Shown: positions 27,152-34,423 of the stretch, piece after piece
Layout of the letters: the number at the start of each line of letters is the position of its first letter
How positions within the stretch are numbered: the stretch's first letter is position 1
NCBI RefSeq assembly: GCF_027922185.1
Contig: NZ_BSFE01000001.1
Span: 620,001-684,000 of the forward strand
DNA from: Maricaulis virginensis
Lineage (GTDB): Bacteria; Pseudomonadota; Alphaproteobacteria; Caulobacterales; Maricaulaceae
DNA length: 64,000 bases
Reading direction: 5' to 3'
The notes under the pieces: generated by a model
What the model was told of the DNA's origin: nothing
Seen by the model: the letters and a program-made list of their open reading frames with translations, nothing else
The model's database searches: none
Made by a program: the position numbers and the translations under genes

Positions 27152-28672
27152 TCAGAAGAAGCCCAGCTTTTTCGCGCTGTAGCTGACCAGCATGTTCTTG
27201 GTCTGCTGATAGTGGTCCAGCATCATCTTGTGGGTCTCCCGGCCCACGCCCGATTGCTTGTAGCCGCCGAACGCCGCATGGGCCGGGTAGGCATGATAGC
27301 AATTGGTCCAGACCCGTCCGGCCTGGATGCCGCGGCCAAAGCGGTAGCAGGTATTGGCGCTGCGGCTCCACACACCGGCCCCCAGGCCGTAGAGCGTGTC
27401 ATTGGCGATCGCCAGGGCCTCGGCCTCGTCCTTGAAGGTCGTCACGGCCACAACGGGACCGAAAATCTCCTCCTGGAAGACCCGCATCCGGTTGTGACCC
27501 TTCAGCACGGTGGGCTGGACATAGTGTCCGCCGGCAAGGTCGTCGCCGACCTGGCCTTCACCGCCGCCGATCAGCACTTCGGCGCCTTCCTGGCGGCCGA
27601 TATCGAGATAGGCGAGGATCTTTTCCTTCTGCTCCGAGGATGCCTGGGCACCGATCATGGTTTCCGGGTCCAGCGGATTGCCCTGCTTGATGGCGGCAAC
27701 GCGCTGCAGCGCCCGCTCCATGAAGCGCTCATAGATGTCCTCATGGATCAGCGCGCGCGACGGACAGGTGCACACCTCGCCCTGGTTCAGTGCGAACATG
27801 GCAAAGCCCTCGATCGCCTTGTCGAAGAAGTCGTCATCGGCGTCGGCCACGTCCTTGAAGAAGATGTTGGGCGACTTGCCGCCCAGTTCCAGCGTCACCG
27901 GGATCAGGTTTTCCGAGGCGTATTGCATGATCAGACGCCCGGTCGTGGTCTCGCCCGTGAAGGCGATCTTCGCGATCCGGCTGGAGGAAGCGAGGGGCTT
28001 GCCGGCTTCCAGACCGAAACCGGAAACGATGTTCAGCACGCCCGGCGGCAGCAGATCGCCGATCAGCTCGGCCCAGACCAGGATGCTGGCCGGCGTTTGC
28101 TCGGCCGGTTTCAGCACCACGCAATTGCCGGCCGCCAGGGCCGGGGCCAGCTTCCAGGCCGCCATCAGCAGCGGGAAGTTCCAGGGAATGATCTGGCCGA
28201 CCACGCCCAGCGGTTCATGGAAGTGGTAGGCCACCGTGTCGGCATCGATCTCGGCGAGCGAGCCTTCCTGGGCCCGGATGCAGCCGGCGAAATAGCGGAA
28301 ATGGTCGATCGCGAGCGGAATGTCCGCCGCCATGGTCTCGCGGATCGGCTTGCCATTGTCCCAGGTTTCCGCCGTCGCCAGCCTCTCGAGATTGGCTTCC
28401 ATCCGGTCGGCGATGGCGTAGAGCGCGGCGGCGCGCTCGGCGACGGCTGTGTGGCCCCAGGCATCCCTGGCGGCGTGGGCGGCGTCGAGTGCGGCCTCGA
28501 CATCCTGCGCGTCCGAGCGGGCGATCTCGCAGATCGGCCGGCCATTGATCGGCGAGGTGTTGGTGAAGTAGCGGCCGGCAGCGGGGGCGCGCCAGCTGCC
28601 GCCGATGAAATTGTCATAGCGCGCCGTGAAGGGCGCACGGGTGTCGCGGTCGATCTGTGTGATGACGTTCAT
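27152..28672 (-). CDS. NAD-dependent acetaldehyde/aldehyde dehydrogenase (ExaC/AcoD type)
   Basis: 506-residue aldehyde dehydrogenase. Seen: PWNFPLLMA, LELGGKSPNIFF with the catalytic Glu, and NQGEVCTCPSRAL with the nucleophile Cys. The NQGEVCTCPSR context and the DUF779 partner identify the ExaC/AcoD branch, which oxidises acetaldehyde to acetate in ethanol or acetoin catabolism. It is transcribed towards DUF779 and acetyl-CoA synthetase, giving acetaldehyde to acetate to acetyl-CoA. An AcoR-like regulator lies upstream, and a 13-bp-arm palindrome at 28769-28800 sits in its promoter region. GGGAGGAAG precedes the ATG. Confidence 0.93.
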   Translation of the reverse strand: MNVITQIDRDTRAPFTARYDNFIGGSWRAPAAGRYFTNTSPINGRPICEIARSDAQDVEAALDAAHAARDAWGHTAVAERAAALYAIADRMEANLERLATAETWDNGKPIRETMAADIPLAIDHFRYFAGCIRAQEGSLAEIDADTVAYHFHEPLGVVGQIIPWNFPLLMAAWKLAPALAAGNCVVLKPAEQTPASILVWAELIGDLLPPGVLNIVSGFGLEAGKPLASSSRIAKIAFTGETTTGRLIMQYASENLIPVTLELGGKSPNIFFKDVADADDDFFDKAIEGFAMFALNQGEVCTCPSRALIHEDIYERFMERALQRVAAIKQGNPLDPETMIGAQASSEQKEKILAYLDIGRQEGAEVLIGGGEGQVGDDLAGGHYVQPTVLKGHNRMRVFQEEIFGPVVAVTTFKDEAEALAIANDTLYGLGAGVWSRSANTCYRFGRGIQAGRVWTNCYHAYPAHAAFGGYKQSGVGRETHKMMLDHYQQTKNMLVSYSAKKLGFF

Positions 28673-28768
28673 GTCTTCCTCCCATGGAAACGAGCCCTTT
28701 GCGGGCCTCTGGGAGAAAGTCTGCGTAGCCGGGTGTGCGACTGTCTGCCCCGTCGCGGCGAGCGGAAT

Positions 28769-28800
28769 GCCGGACTGTCTCGCTGGTGAGACAGTCCGGC
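28769..28800. promoter_or_regulatory. Large inverted repeat upstream of the aldehyde dehydrogenase
   Basis: Perfect 13-bp arms (GCCGGACTGTCTC / GAGACAGTCCGGC) around gctggt. It contains TGTC-N10-GACA, the spacing typical of sites for AcoR/NtrC-type Fis-HTH proteins. It sits about 100 bp upstream of the aldehyde dehydrogenase start and just beyond the stop of the regulator gene. No T run follows on either strand, so an operator fits better than a terminator. Confidence 0.55.
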
Positions 28801-28804
28801 GGTG

Positions 28805-29752
28805 CTATTCGATACCGAGGCGCTTCATGCGGCGGTAAAGCGTGGCGCGGCCGATCCCCAGCTCGCGGGCTGTCGCGCTGGCATTGCCGTTATTGCGGGC
28901 CAGGGCCCGGCGAATCTCGCTGCGCTCTGCAGCATCGAAACCGGGCATTACAGAGCCGGCCGAAAGCAGGTCCGCCGCGGGCCGTGGCGATGCCAGGCTG
29001 GCATCGTCCAGACCCAGCCCCTGCCGCGCCGCGCGCGTAGCGCCGACGACGAGATCATCGCTGTCGACAGCCAGCAGGGCCGGGCCCCGGGCGCTGTCGC
29101 CGGGGGCGACCAGGATGCGGTGACCGGAAAAGGCGGCGCTGAAATGTTCCGCCTCGATCCGCCGTGCCGCTTCCGTGACGATATTCCCGATCAGACCGGT
29201 GAGGCTTTCATTCATGTCCCGCCGGCAGGACGAGACGTCCAGCGCACCGGCCAGCCGTCCGCGCTCGTCGAAGATCGGCGCGTCCATACAGCTCATCCCG
29301 GTATTGCGGCTGTGAAAATGCTGGTCGCGATGGATGGTCACGGCGCGCTTTTCCACCAGGCAGGTGCCGATCCCGTTTGTGCCTTCGCTCGCTTCGCTCC
29401 ACACCGCGCCGGTCCACAGACCCCACCGGTTGAAGGCGGGGTCGTGCGATGGCGATCCCTGCCGTTCCAGCACCACGCCGTCGGCATCGGTGAGAAGAAC
29501 ACAGCACCCGCTGTCGCCGACCGTCTGCAGGAGCCGCGTCATCGCCGGCCGGGCGATCGACAGAAGCCGGCCGGCCTGCTCGCGCGCCTGATCGAGTTCC
29601 CGGCCGGTGAGCCGTTCGGGCGCTTGCGGAGTGTCCGGGTCGAGGTGGTGGTAATTGAGCGAGCGCGACCAGGATGCTGCCACGAAGGACCGCGCAACGG
29701 CGCTGTCGCTGCTGGCGGTGCTGAAGACAAGATCGGCGTGCCTGGCCTGCAC
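28805..29752 (-). CDS. AcoR-like regulator lacking the AAA+ domain (GAF + Fis-type HTH)
   Basis: 315 residues. Seen: the AcoR-type N-terminal and GAF region (about 1-200, including EGTNGIGTCLVEKRAVTIHRDQHF and CMDAPIFDERGRLAGALDVSS), a linker, and a C-terminal Fis-type helix-turn-helix (ARNNGNASATARELGIGRATLYRRMKRLG). Full AcoR proteins (about 600-650 residues) have a sigma-54-activating AAA+ domain in between; none of its GAFTGA or Walker motifs is present, and the length rules it out. It lies upstream of the aldehyde dehydrogenase in the same direction and is presumably its acetaldehyde/ethanol-responsive regulator. Confidence 0.88.
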   Translation of the reverse strand: MQARHADLVFSTASSDSAVARSFVAASWSRSLNYHHLDPDTPQAPERLTGRELDQAREQAGRLLSIARPAMTRLLQTVGDSGCCVLLTDADGVVLERQGSPSHDPAFNRWGLWTGAVWSEASEGTNGIGTCLVEKRAVTIHRDQHFHSRNTGMSCMDAPIFDERGRLAGALDVSSCRRDMNESLTGLIGNIVTEAARRIEAEHFSAAFSGHRILVAPGDSARGPALLAVDSDDLVVGATRAARQGLGLDDASLASPRPAADLLSAGSVMPGFDAAERSEIRRALARNNGNASATARELGIGRATLYRRMKRLGIE

Positions 29753-29856
29753 GGGCGCTCCCCGGTGAAGTTGGTCGCGGTCTTTGCGAGCCGCGTTACA
29801 CGAAGACTGACACGAAACCGCGCCGCGTCAAAACGGCGGGGCGTCATCGTTTATGT

Positions 29857-31611
29857 TCAGCCTTCGGCGCGCAGCGTGGTCGCCGGGTCGAGGGTGCGCA
29901 GGGCGGCGTAGTGGGACAGGAAGACCTGGCCGGACAATTCGTCGAACAGGCCGGCCTTGATCAGCCCGTCGGCCACGGGGCCTTTCACCTCTGACAGGTG
30001 CAGGCGAATGCCCGCCTCCTGAAGCCGGGCATTGATGGTGCGCAGGCTGCCGAGCGCACTCGCATCGACGAAATTCACCGCCGGGCACATCAGGACGAGA
30101 TCGGTCATCTCCGGCTCGCCGGCTGCGATCCGCGCGATCAGCTCTTCCAGGAAGCGCGCATTGGCGAAGTAGAGCGCGCTGTCGACCCGCAGCGAGACCA
30201 CATGCGGCGAGACGATCACGTCATGCCGGTCGACATTGCGGAAATGGTGCGTGCCCGGCACCTGTCCCAGCCGCGCCCAGTGCGGCCGCATCGTGCGCTG
30301 GAGCACCAGTCCGACCGAGACGGCAACGCCCAGCGTCAGGCCGAACTCGATACCCAGGAAGAGCACGCCGAACAGGGTCAGGAAGGCTGCCGCGCCGTCG
30401 GACCGGGAGTAGGTCCAGGCGTGCCAGGCGCCCTTGAAGTCCGCGAGCTTCCAGATGGCCGCCAGGATGGTTGCGGCCAGCGTGGCCTTGGGCAGGTGAT
30501 GGAAAGCCGGGGTCAGGAAGGCTGCGACGAGCAGGATGAGCAGCGCTGTAAAAACGCCGGCATAGGGTGTGCGGGCACCGGCAGTCTCGTTGACGACCGA
30601 GCGTGCGAAGCCGCCCGTCACCGGATAGCCGCCGGTCAGCGCCGCCGCGGCATTGGCTGCGCCCAGGCCGAAAAGTTCGCGATTGGGCTGGATGTGTTCG
30701 CGATGCTTGGCAGCCAGTGACTGGCCCACCGAGACGCTCTCGACAAACCCGATCAGGGAGATCAGGGCCGCCGGTCCGAGCAGGGCGCGCCAGGTCTGGA
30801 GATCGACAGTCGGGAATTGCAGGGGCGGCAGGCCGGAGGGCAGGCTGCCGACAATCGCGAGGCCGGTCTGCTCGTTGAGGTGCAGCGTCCATGCCGCGAT
30901 TGTCGCCGCGGCGACCAGAGCCGCAGGTGCAGCGCGCACCAGGCTGTCGCTGAGGGCCTTGCCGAGACCGATGCGCTGCAGGAGGGCCGGCAGGACGCCC
31001 CGCGTCATCAGCAGGAAAGCCAGGCTGGCACCGCCCACAAGAAGAGCGATCCCGTCAAAACCGGCAAGGCCCTGGACAAAGGTCATCGCCAGCTCGGGCA
31101 GGGTCGCGCCATGCATGTCGATCCCCAGCATATGGCGCAGTTGACTGGCGATGATCAGCACGGTCGACGCGGTGATGAAGGCATCGACCACCGGCCGGCT
31201 GAGGAAATTGGCGACACTGCCGAGGCGGAACACGCCGAACAGAAGAAGAAAGAGGCTCGACAGCAGGGCCAGCGCTCCGGCCGCCGCTATCTGGTCGGCG
31301 GGATTGTCCAGACCGAGCGAGCCGACAGCCGCTGCCGTCATCAGTGAAACGACGGCGACAGGGCCGACCGCCAGGACGCGGCTGGAGCCGAACAGGGCAT
31401 AGGCGATCAGCGGAGCGATGGACGCGTAGAGGCCTGCCTGCGGCGGAAGCCCCGCCAGCAGCGCATAGGCGAGGCTCTGCGGGATCAGCAGGATTGCGGT
31501 GACCACGCTCGCCAGCGCGTCGGCGCCCAGCGTCGCGCGGTCATAGGTTTTCAGCCAGCCGAGCCCCGGCAGGAAACGGGCAGCGCGATCGAGGAGTGTG
31601 TCAGACCGCAT
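29857..31611 (-). CDS. SulP family inorganic anion transporter with STAS domain
   Basis: 584 residues. Seen: the SulP signature region PQSLAYALLAGLPPQAGLYAS near the N-terminus, about 10-12 transmembrane segments, and a cytoplasmic C-terminal STAS domain (about 440-560, with LVLMCPAVNFVDASALGSL). SulP proteins move sulfate, bicarbonate or related anions. ATG 31611 lies inside the last codons of the upstream persulfide dioxygenase gene (11-bp overlap), implying translational coupling, so sulfite or sulfate export is a reasonable inference. A longer frame from 31671 is inside the upstream gene and lacks family similarity. Confidence 0.9.
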   Translation of the reverse strand: MRSDTLLDRAARFLPGLGWLKTYDRATLGADALASVVTAILLIPQSLAYALLAGLPPQAGLYASIAPLIAYALFGSSRVLAVGPVAVVSLMTAAAVGSLGLDNPADQIAAAGALALLSSLFLLLFGVFRLGSVANFLSRPVVDAFITASTVLIIASQLRHMLGIDMHGATLPELAMTFVQGLAGFDGIALLVGGASLAFLLMTRGVLPALLQRIGLGKALSDSLVRAAPAALVAAATIAAWTLHLNEQTGLAIVGSLPSGLPPLQFPTVDLQTWRALLGPAALISLIGFVESVSVGQSLAAKHREHIQPNRELFGLGAANAAAALTGGYPVTGGFARSVVNETAGARTPYAGVFTALLILLVAAFLTPAFHHLPKATLAATILAAIWKLADFKGAWHAWTYSRSDGAAAFLTLFGVLFLGIEFGLTLGVAVSVGLVLQRTMRPHWARLGQVPGTHHFRNVDRHDVIVSPHVVSLRVDSALYFANARFLEELIARIAAGEPEMTDLVLMCPAVNFVDASALGSLRTINARLQEAGIRLHLSEVKGPVADGLIKAGLFDELSGQVFLSHYAALRTLDPATTLRAEG

Positions 31612-32467
31612 CGATCGGCAGTTTGAGGTAGCGTAGGCCGTTGGCGGCCGGTTCGGGCAGATTGCCGGCACGCATATTGATCTGCACCGAGGGCAGGATC
31701 AGACGGGGCATGTCCAGCGTGGCATCGCGCTCGGTCCGCCAGGCCACGAACTCGTCTTCGCTGGTCCGGGCATTGAGATGGATATTGCCGGCCTTTTCCT
31801 CGGCGACCGTGGTCTCCCAGGCGAAGAAGTCACGGCCCGGCGCCTTGTAGTCGTGGCACATGAAAAGACGGGTCTCGTCGGGCAGGGCGTAGATCTTCTG
31901 CACAGAGTGGTAGAGCTGGCGCGCATCGCCGCCCGGGAAGTCGCAGCGCGCGGTACCGAAGTCCGGCATGAACAGCGTGTCGCCGACAAAGGCGGCGTCG
32001 CCGATATGATAGACCATGCAGGCGGGGGTGTGGCCTGGCGTGTGGATGGCCTCGGCCTCGATATTGCCGATCGAGAAGCGCTCGCCGTCCTGGAAGAGAT
32101 GGCCGAACTGCGAGCCGTCGCGGGCGAAATCCGGACCGGCATCGAACAGGTCGCCGAACACTTTCTGCACGTCCGTCACATGACCGCCGATGCCGATCTT
32201 TCCACCCAGCCGGCTCTGGATATAGGGCGCCGCTGACAGGTGATCGGCATGGACATGGGTTTCCAGGATCCAGTCGACCGTCAGGCCCGCTGCTTTCACA
32301 TACTCGATGATCGCGTTCGCCGAATGGGTCGCCGTACGGCCGGAGGCCTGATCGAAATCCAGCACGCTGTCGATGATCGCCGCGCGGTCCGTCTCGGGAT
32401 CCGACACGACATAGGAGATCGTGAAAGTATCCGGGTCGAAGAAGGACTTTACGGCAAGCTGGGTCAT
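31601..32467 (-). CDS. blh: Persulfide dioxygenase-like MBL-fold protein (ETHE1/Blh type)
   Basis: 288-residue metallo-beta-lactamase-fold protein. Seen: metal motif HVHADH (71-76), a further ligand in TPGHTPACMVY, and the branch signature VGDTLFMPDFGTARCDFPGGDARQLY, which marks ETHE1/Blh rather than glyoxalase II. ETHE1 enzymes oxidise glutathione persulfide to sulfite with a mononuclear iron. No rhodanese domain is fused. It lies downstream of a BigR-like repressor in the same direction, with an AT-rich palindrome between them, and is coupled to the SulP transporter. ATG 32467 matches the family start; the frame from 32530 would extend through the operator. Confidence 0.9.
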   Translation of the reverse strand: MTQLAVKSFFDPDTFTISYVVSDPETDRAAIIDSVLDFDQASGRTATHSANAIIEYVKAAGLTVDWILETHVHADHLSAAPYIQSRLGGKIGIGGHVTDVQKVFGDLFDAGPDFARDGSQFGHLFQDGERFSIGNIEAEAIHTPGHTPACMVYHIGDAAFVGDTLFMPDFGTARCDFPGGDARQLYHSVQKIYALPDETRLFMCHDYKAPGRDFFAWETTVAEEKAGNIHLNARTSEDEFVAWRTERDATLDMPRLILPSVQINMRAGNLPEPAANGLRYLKLPIDAV

Positions 32468-32517
32468 GATGGTGGCGGGCTCCTGGCGGATTACTCGGAC
32501 TCGATATAGGTTATGTG

Positions 32518-32535
32518 CATATTCATGCAAATATG
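32518..32535. promoter_or_regulatory. Putative BigR operator
   Basis: CATATT-CATGCA-AATATG is a perfect inverted repeat in an AT-rich patch, 51 bp upstream of the persulfide dioxygenase start and downstream of the bigR-like stop. BigR-family operators are AT-rich palindromes overlapping the promoter of blh. Confidence 0.6.
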
Positions 32536-32575
32536 AAGCTATGCGGCGCGCGGTCGCAGGCGGCGACTGTCTAGC

Positions 32576-32878
32576 CTATCCGGCGGGCCGGCAATAGGTG
32601 TCGTAGAGGGTGGATATCAGGTGTTCCAGCCGCGTGTCGGCGAGGGCGTAGTAGATGGTCTGTCCGTCGCGCCGCGTCCGCACCAGCCCCTTGTTGCGCA
32701 GGATTGCCAATTGCTGCGACATCGCCTGGGCCCGCATGTCCAGCGCCTCGGCGAGTTCGCCGACCGATCGCTCCTTTTCCACCATGGCGCACATGGCGAG
32801 AAGACGATTGGGGTGGGCGAGGGTCTTCATGATCTCGGACACCTCCTCGGCGACCGGCCGCATGTCGTCGTATTGCAT
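32576..32878 (-). CDS. bigR: ArsR-family persulfide-responsive repressor (BigR/SqrR-like)
   Basis: 100-residue winged-helix repressor. Seen: the ArsR core VGELAEALDMRAQAMSQQLAILRNKGLVRTRRDGQTIYYAL and exactly two cysteines, Cys30 (LLAMCAM) and Cys96 (DTYCRP). These match the cysteine pair of BigR/SqrR, which forms an intramolecular tetrasulfide when persulfides rise and releases DNA. It precedes the blh-like gene in the same direction. I chose ATG 32878 over the frame from 33016 because the extra 46 residues are low-complexity repeat-derived sequence. Confidence 0.9.
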   Translation of the reverse strand: MQYDDMRPVAEEVSEIMKTLAHPNRLLAMCAMVEKERSVGELAEALDMRAQAMSQQLAILRNKGLVRTRRDGQTIYYALADTRLEHLISTLYDTYCRPAG

Positions 32879-32968
32879 GGTGTGCCTGCAGGAGTTTGTA
32901 GCTACAGGGGTGTGTAGGTGATTGCGGGGTGTGGGGGAAGGGGCCGGAGTAGGTTCATCTCCAAACAC

Positions 32969-33102
32969 CGTCATCCGCCGGCTTGTCCGGGGGACCTCAA
33001 CCCTCCTGCTGGACATTGGCTTCGCGACGTCATGACCGGGCTCTTCGCCAGGTTGGCGGAGGTCCCCCGGATCCCTGCTGACGCAGTGACCGTGGGATGA
33101 CG
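32969..33102. repeat. Intergenic inverted-repeat element, family C-like (copy C2)
   Basis: The ends are inverted: CGTCATCC...CCGGGGGACCTC on the left, GAGGTCCCCCGG...GGATGACG on the right. The outer CGTCATCC word is shared with the other family C copies; the inner arms differ, so this may be a subfamily. Confidence 0.6.
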
Positions 33103-33169
33103 AGGTATTGGCCGTATTGAAGAAGCGGCTTGCGTCGAGCTGCCCATCAACTGAAATGGGCTATTGTGT

Positions 33170-33181
33170 TAGCGCGCTAAT
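33170..33181. promoter_or_regulatory. Putative operator of the TrpR-like his regulator
   Basis: TTAGCGCGCTAA is a perfect 12-bp palindrome, 33 bp upstream of the TrpR-like gene that starts the his operon. TrpR-type repressors bind palindromes of this kind with TAG/CTA half-sites. Confidence 0.55.
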
Positions 33182-33213
33182 ACGCTATATCGGCCCTCAA
33201 GGAGACCGGACCC

Positions 33214-33531
33214 ATGGACGACCTGTCTGAAAACACGCGCGCTTCGGCGCCGGATCTGGCGCCGCTTTGCGAGGCGCTGCTGGCCCTGCGTGATGAGCGC
33301 GAGGCCGACCGCTTCCTGCGTGACCTGCTGACACCGGGCGAGATCCGCACGCTGGTGGAACGCTGGCGCGTGGCGCGGTTGCTGGACGAGGGCGGTCATT
33401 CCTATCGCGAGATTGCCGAAATGACCGGCGCCTCCACCACGACGGTGACCCGGGTCGCCCGTTTCCTCAGCCAGGAGCCCTGGCAGGGCTACCGCACCAT
33501 TCTCGACCGCCTCAAGGAGCCGAAATCGTGA
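33214..33531 (+). CDS. TrpR/YerC/YecD-family repressor of the his operon
   Basis: 105 residues of the TrpR-like fold. Seen: LLTPGEIRTLVERWRVARLLDEGGHSYREIAEMTGASTTTVTRVARFL, which covers the dimerisation helices and the helix-turn-helix (helix 2 GASTTTVTRVARFL). YerC/YecD proteins head or neighbour his operons in several lineages and are predicted histidine-responsive repressors. Here the stop overlaps the hisG GTG start (GTGA), so it is the first gene of the operon and probably autoregulated through 33170-33181. The ligand is inferred, not seen. Confidence 0.88.
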   Translation: MDDLSENTRASAPDLAPLCEALLALRDEREADRFLRDLLTPGEIRTLVERWRVARLLDEGGHSYREIAEMTGASTTTVTRVARFLSQEPWQGYRTILDRLKEPKS

Positions 33532-34415
33532 CCTCCCCGCGTCTGCGTATCGCCGTTCAAAGCAAGGGCCGCCTCGCCGAGGGCGGTATGGACCTGTTGA
33601 AGCGCTGCGGCCTTCGTTTCGCCTATGGCCGGGACAAGCTGCACCAGCGTGCCGAGAACATGCCGGTCGATCTGATGCTGGTGCGCGATGATGACATCCC
33701 CAACTTCGTGGCGTCCGGTGCCTGCGATTACGGCATTGTCGGCGAGAATGTGCTGCGCGAGGAACAGGCCGCCGGCGGCCGGGCCCGCGAGCTGGATGTG
33801 GCGCTGCGCCTGGGGTTCGCCGGCTGCACGCTGAAACTGGCAGCCGCCCAGGGCGGAGACATCCGCTCGTCTGCCGATCTGGCGGGCAAGGCGGTCGCGA
33901 CCTCCTATCCGGCGCTGACGGCACAGTATCTGCGCGAGCGGGGGATCGAGGCGGAAATCGTCGAGATGCGTGGCTCGGTGGAAGTGGCACCCCGCCTGCG
34001 CATCGCCGATGCGATCTGCGACCTTGTCTCCTCCGGCGCGACGTTGCAGGCCAACGGGCTGGCGGCCTTCGAGACGGTGCTGGAGAGCGAGGCCGTTCTC
34101 ATCCGGCGCAGCACGGGCCGGGATCCCCGGACCGACGCGGTGGCGAACGTGCTGATGCGCCGGGCCGAGGGTGTGATCGCCAGCTCGCAGACCAAATACA
34201 TCATGCTCAACGCGCCCAAGGACAGGCTCGAAGCGATCCGCAACCTCCTGCCGGGCGCCGACGCGCCGACCATCGCCCGGGTCGCTGGCCGGGACGATGT
34301 CGTGGCCATGCATGCGGTCTGCCGCGAGCGGGTGTTCTGGGAAACCCTGGAAGCGCTCGAAGCGGAGGGCGCGCGCGCCATCCTCGTCCTGCCCATCGAG
34401 AAAATGCTCGCCTGA
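33528..34415 (+). CDS. hisG: ATP phosphoribosyltransferase, long form
   Basis: 295 residues. It catalyses the first step of histidine synthesis, joining ATP and PRPP, and is the feedback-inhibited enzyme. Seen: the catalytic domain with DLMLVRDDDIPNFVASGACDYGIVGENV and the PRPP region EVAPRLRIADAICDLVSSGATL, then a C-terminal regulatory (HisG_C) domain from about residue 225 to the end, SILVLPIEKM-type in form (AILVLPIEKMLA). The long, self-regulated form is typical of Enterobacteria; many alphaproteobacteria use a short HisG with HisZ. It starts with GTG inside the upstream stop. Confidence 0.95.
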   Translation: MTSPRLRIAVQSKGRLAEGGMDLLKRCGLRFAYGRDKLHQRAENMPVDLMLVRDDDIPNFVASGACDYGIVGENVLREEQAAGGRARELDVALRLGFAGCTLKLAAAQGGDIRSSADLAGKAVATSYPALTAQYLRERGIEAEIVEMRGSVEVAPRLRIADAICDLVSSGATLQANGLAAFETVLESEAVLIRRSTGRDPRTDAVANVLMRRAEGVIASSQTKYIMLNAPKDRLEAIRNLLPGADAPTIARVAGRDDVVAMHAVCRERVFWETLEALEAEGARAILVLPIEKMLA

Positions 34416-34423
34416 GGTTCGTC

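Larger units (their letters stand above)
32879..33213. other. Divergent intergenic region with a repeat and his operator
   Basis: 335 bp between the divergently transcribed bigR-like gene and the his operon. It contains a family C-like repeat (32969-33102) and a candidate operator (33170-33181). No gene is seen. Confidence 0.7.

Noticed and set aside
28690..28740. Sigma-54 promoter for the aldehyde dehydrogenase
   Set aside because: A GG-N10-GC pair can be found, but the flanking bases do not match TGGCAC/TTGC well, and the regulator lacks the AAA+ domain needed.
28769..28800. Large palindrome as an intrinsic terminator of the AcoR-like gene
   Set aside because: No T run follows on either strand, and the TGTC-N10-GACA core with its promoter-side location fits an operator better.
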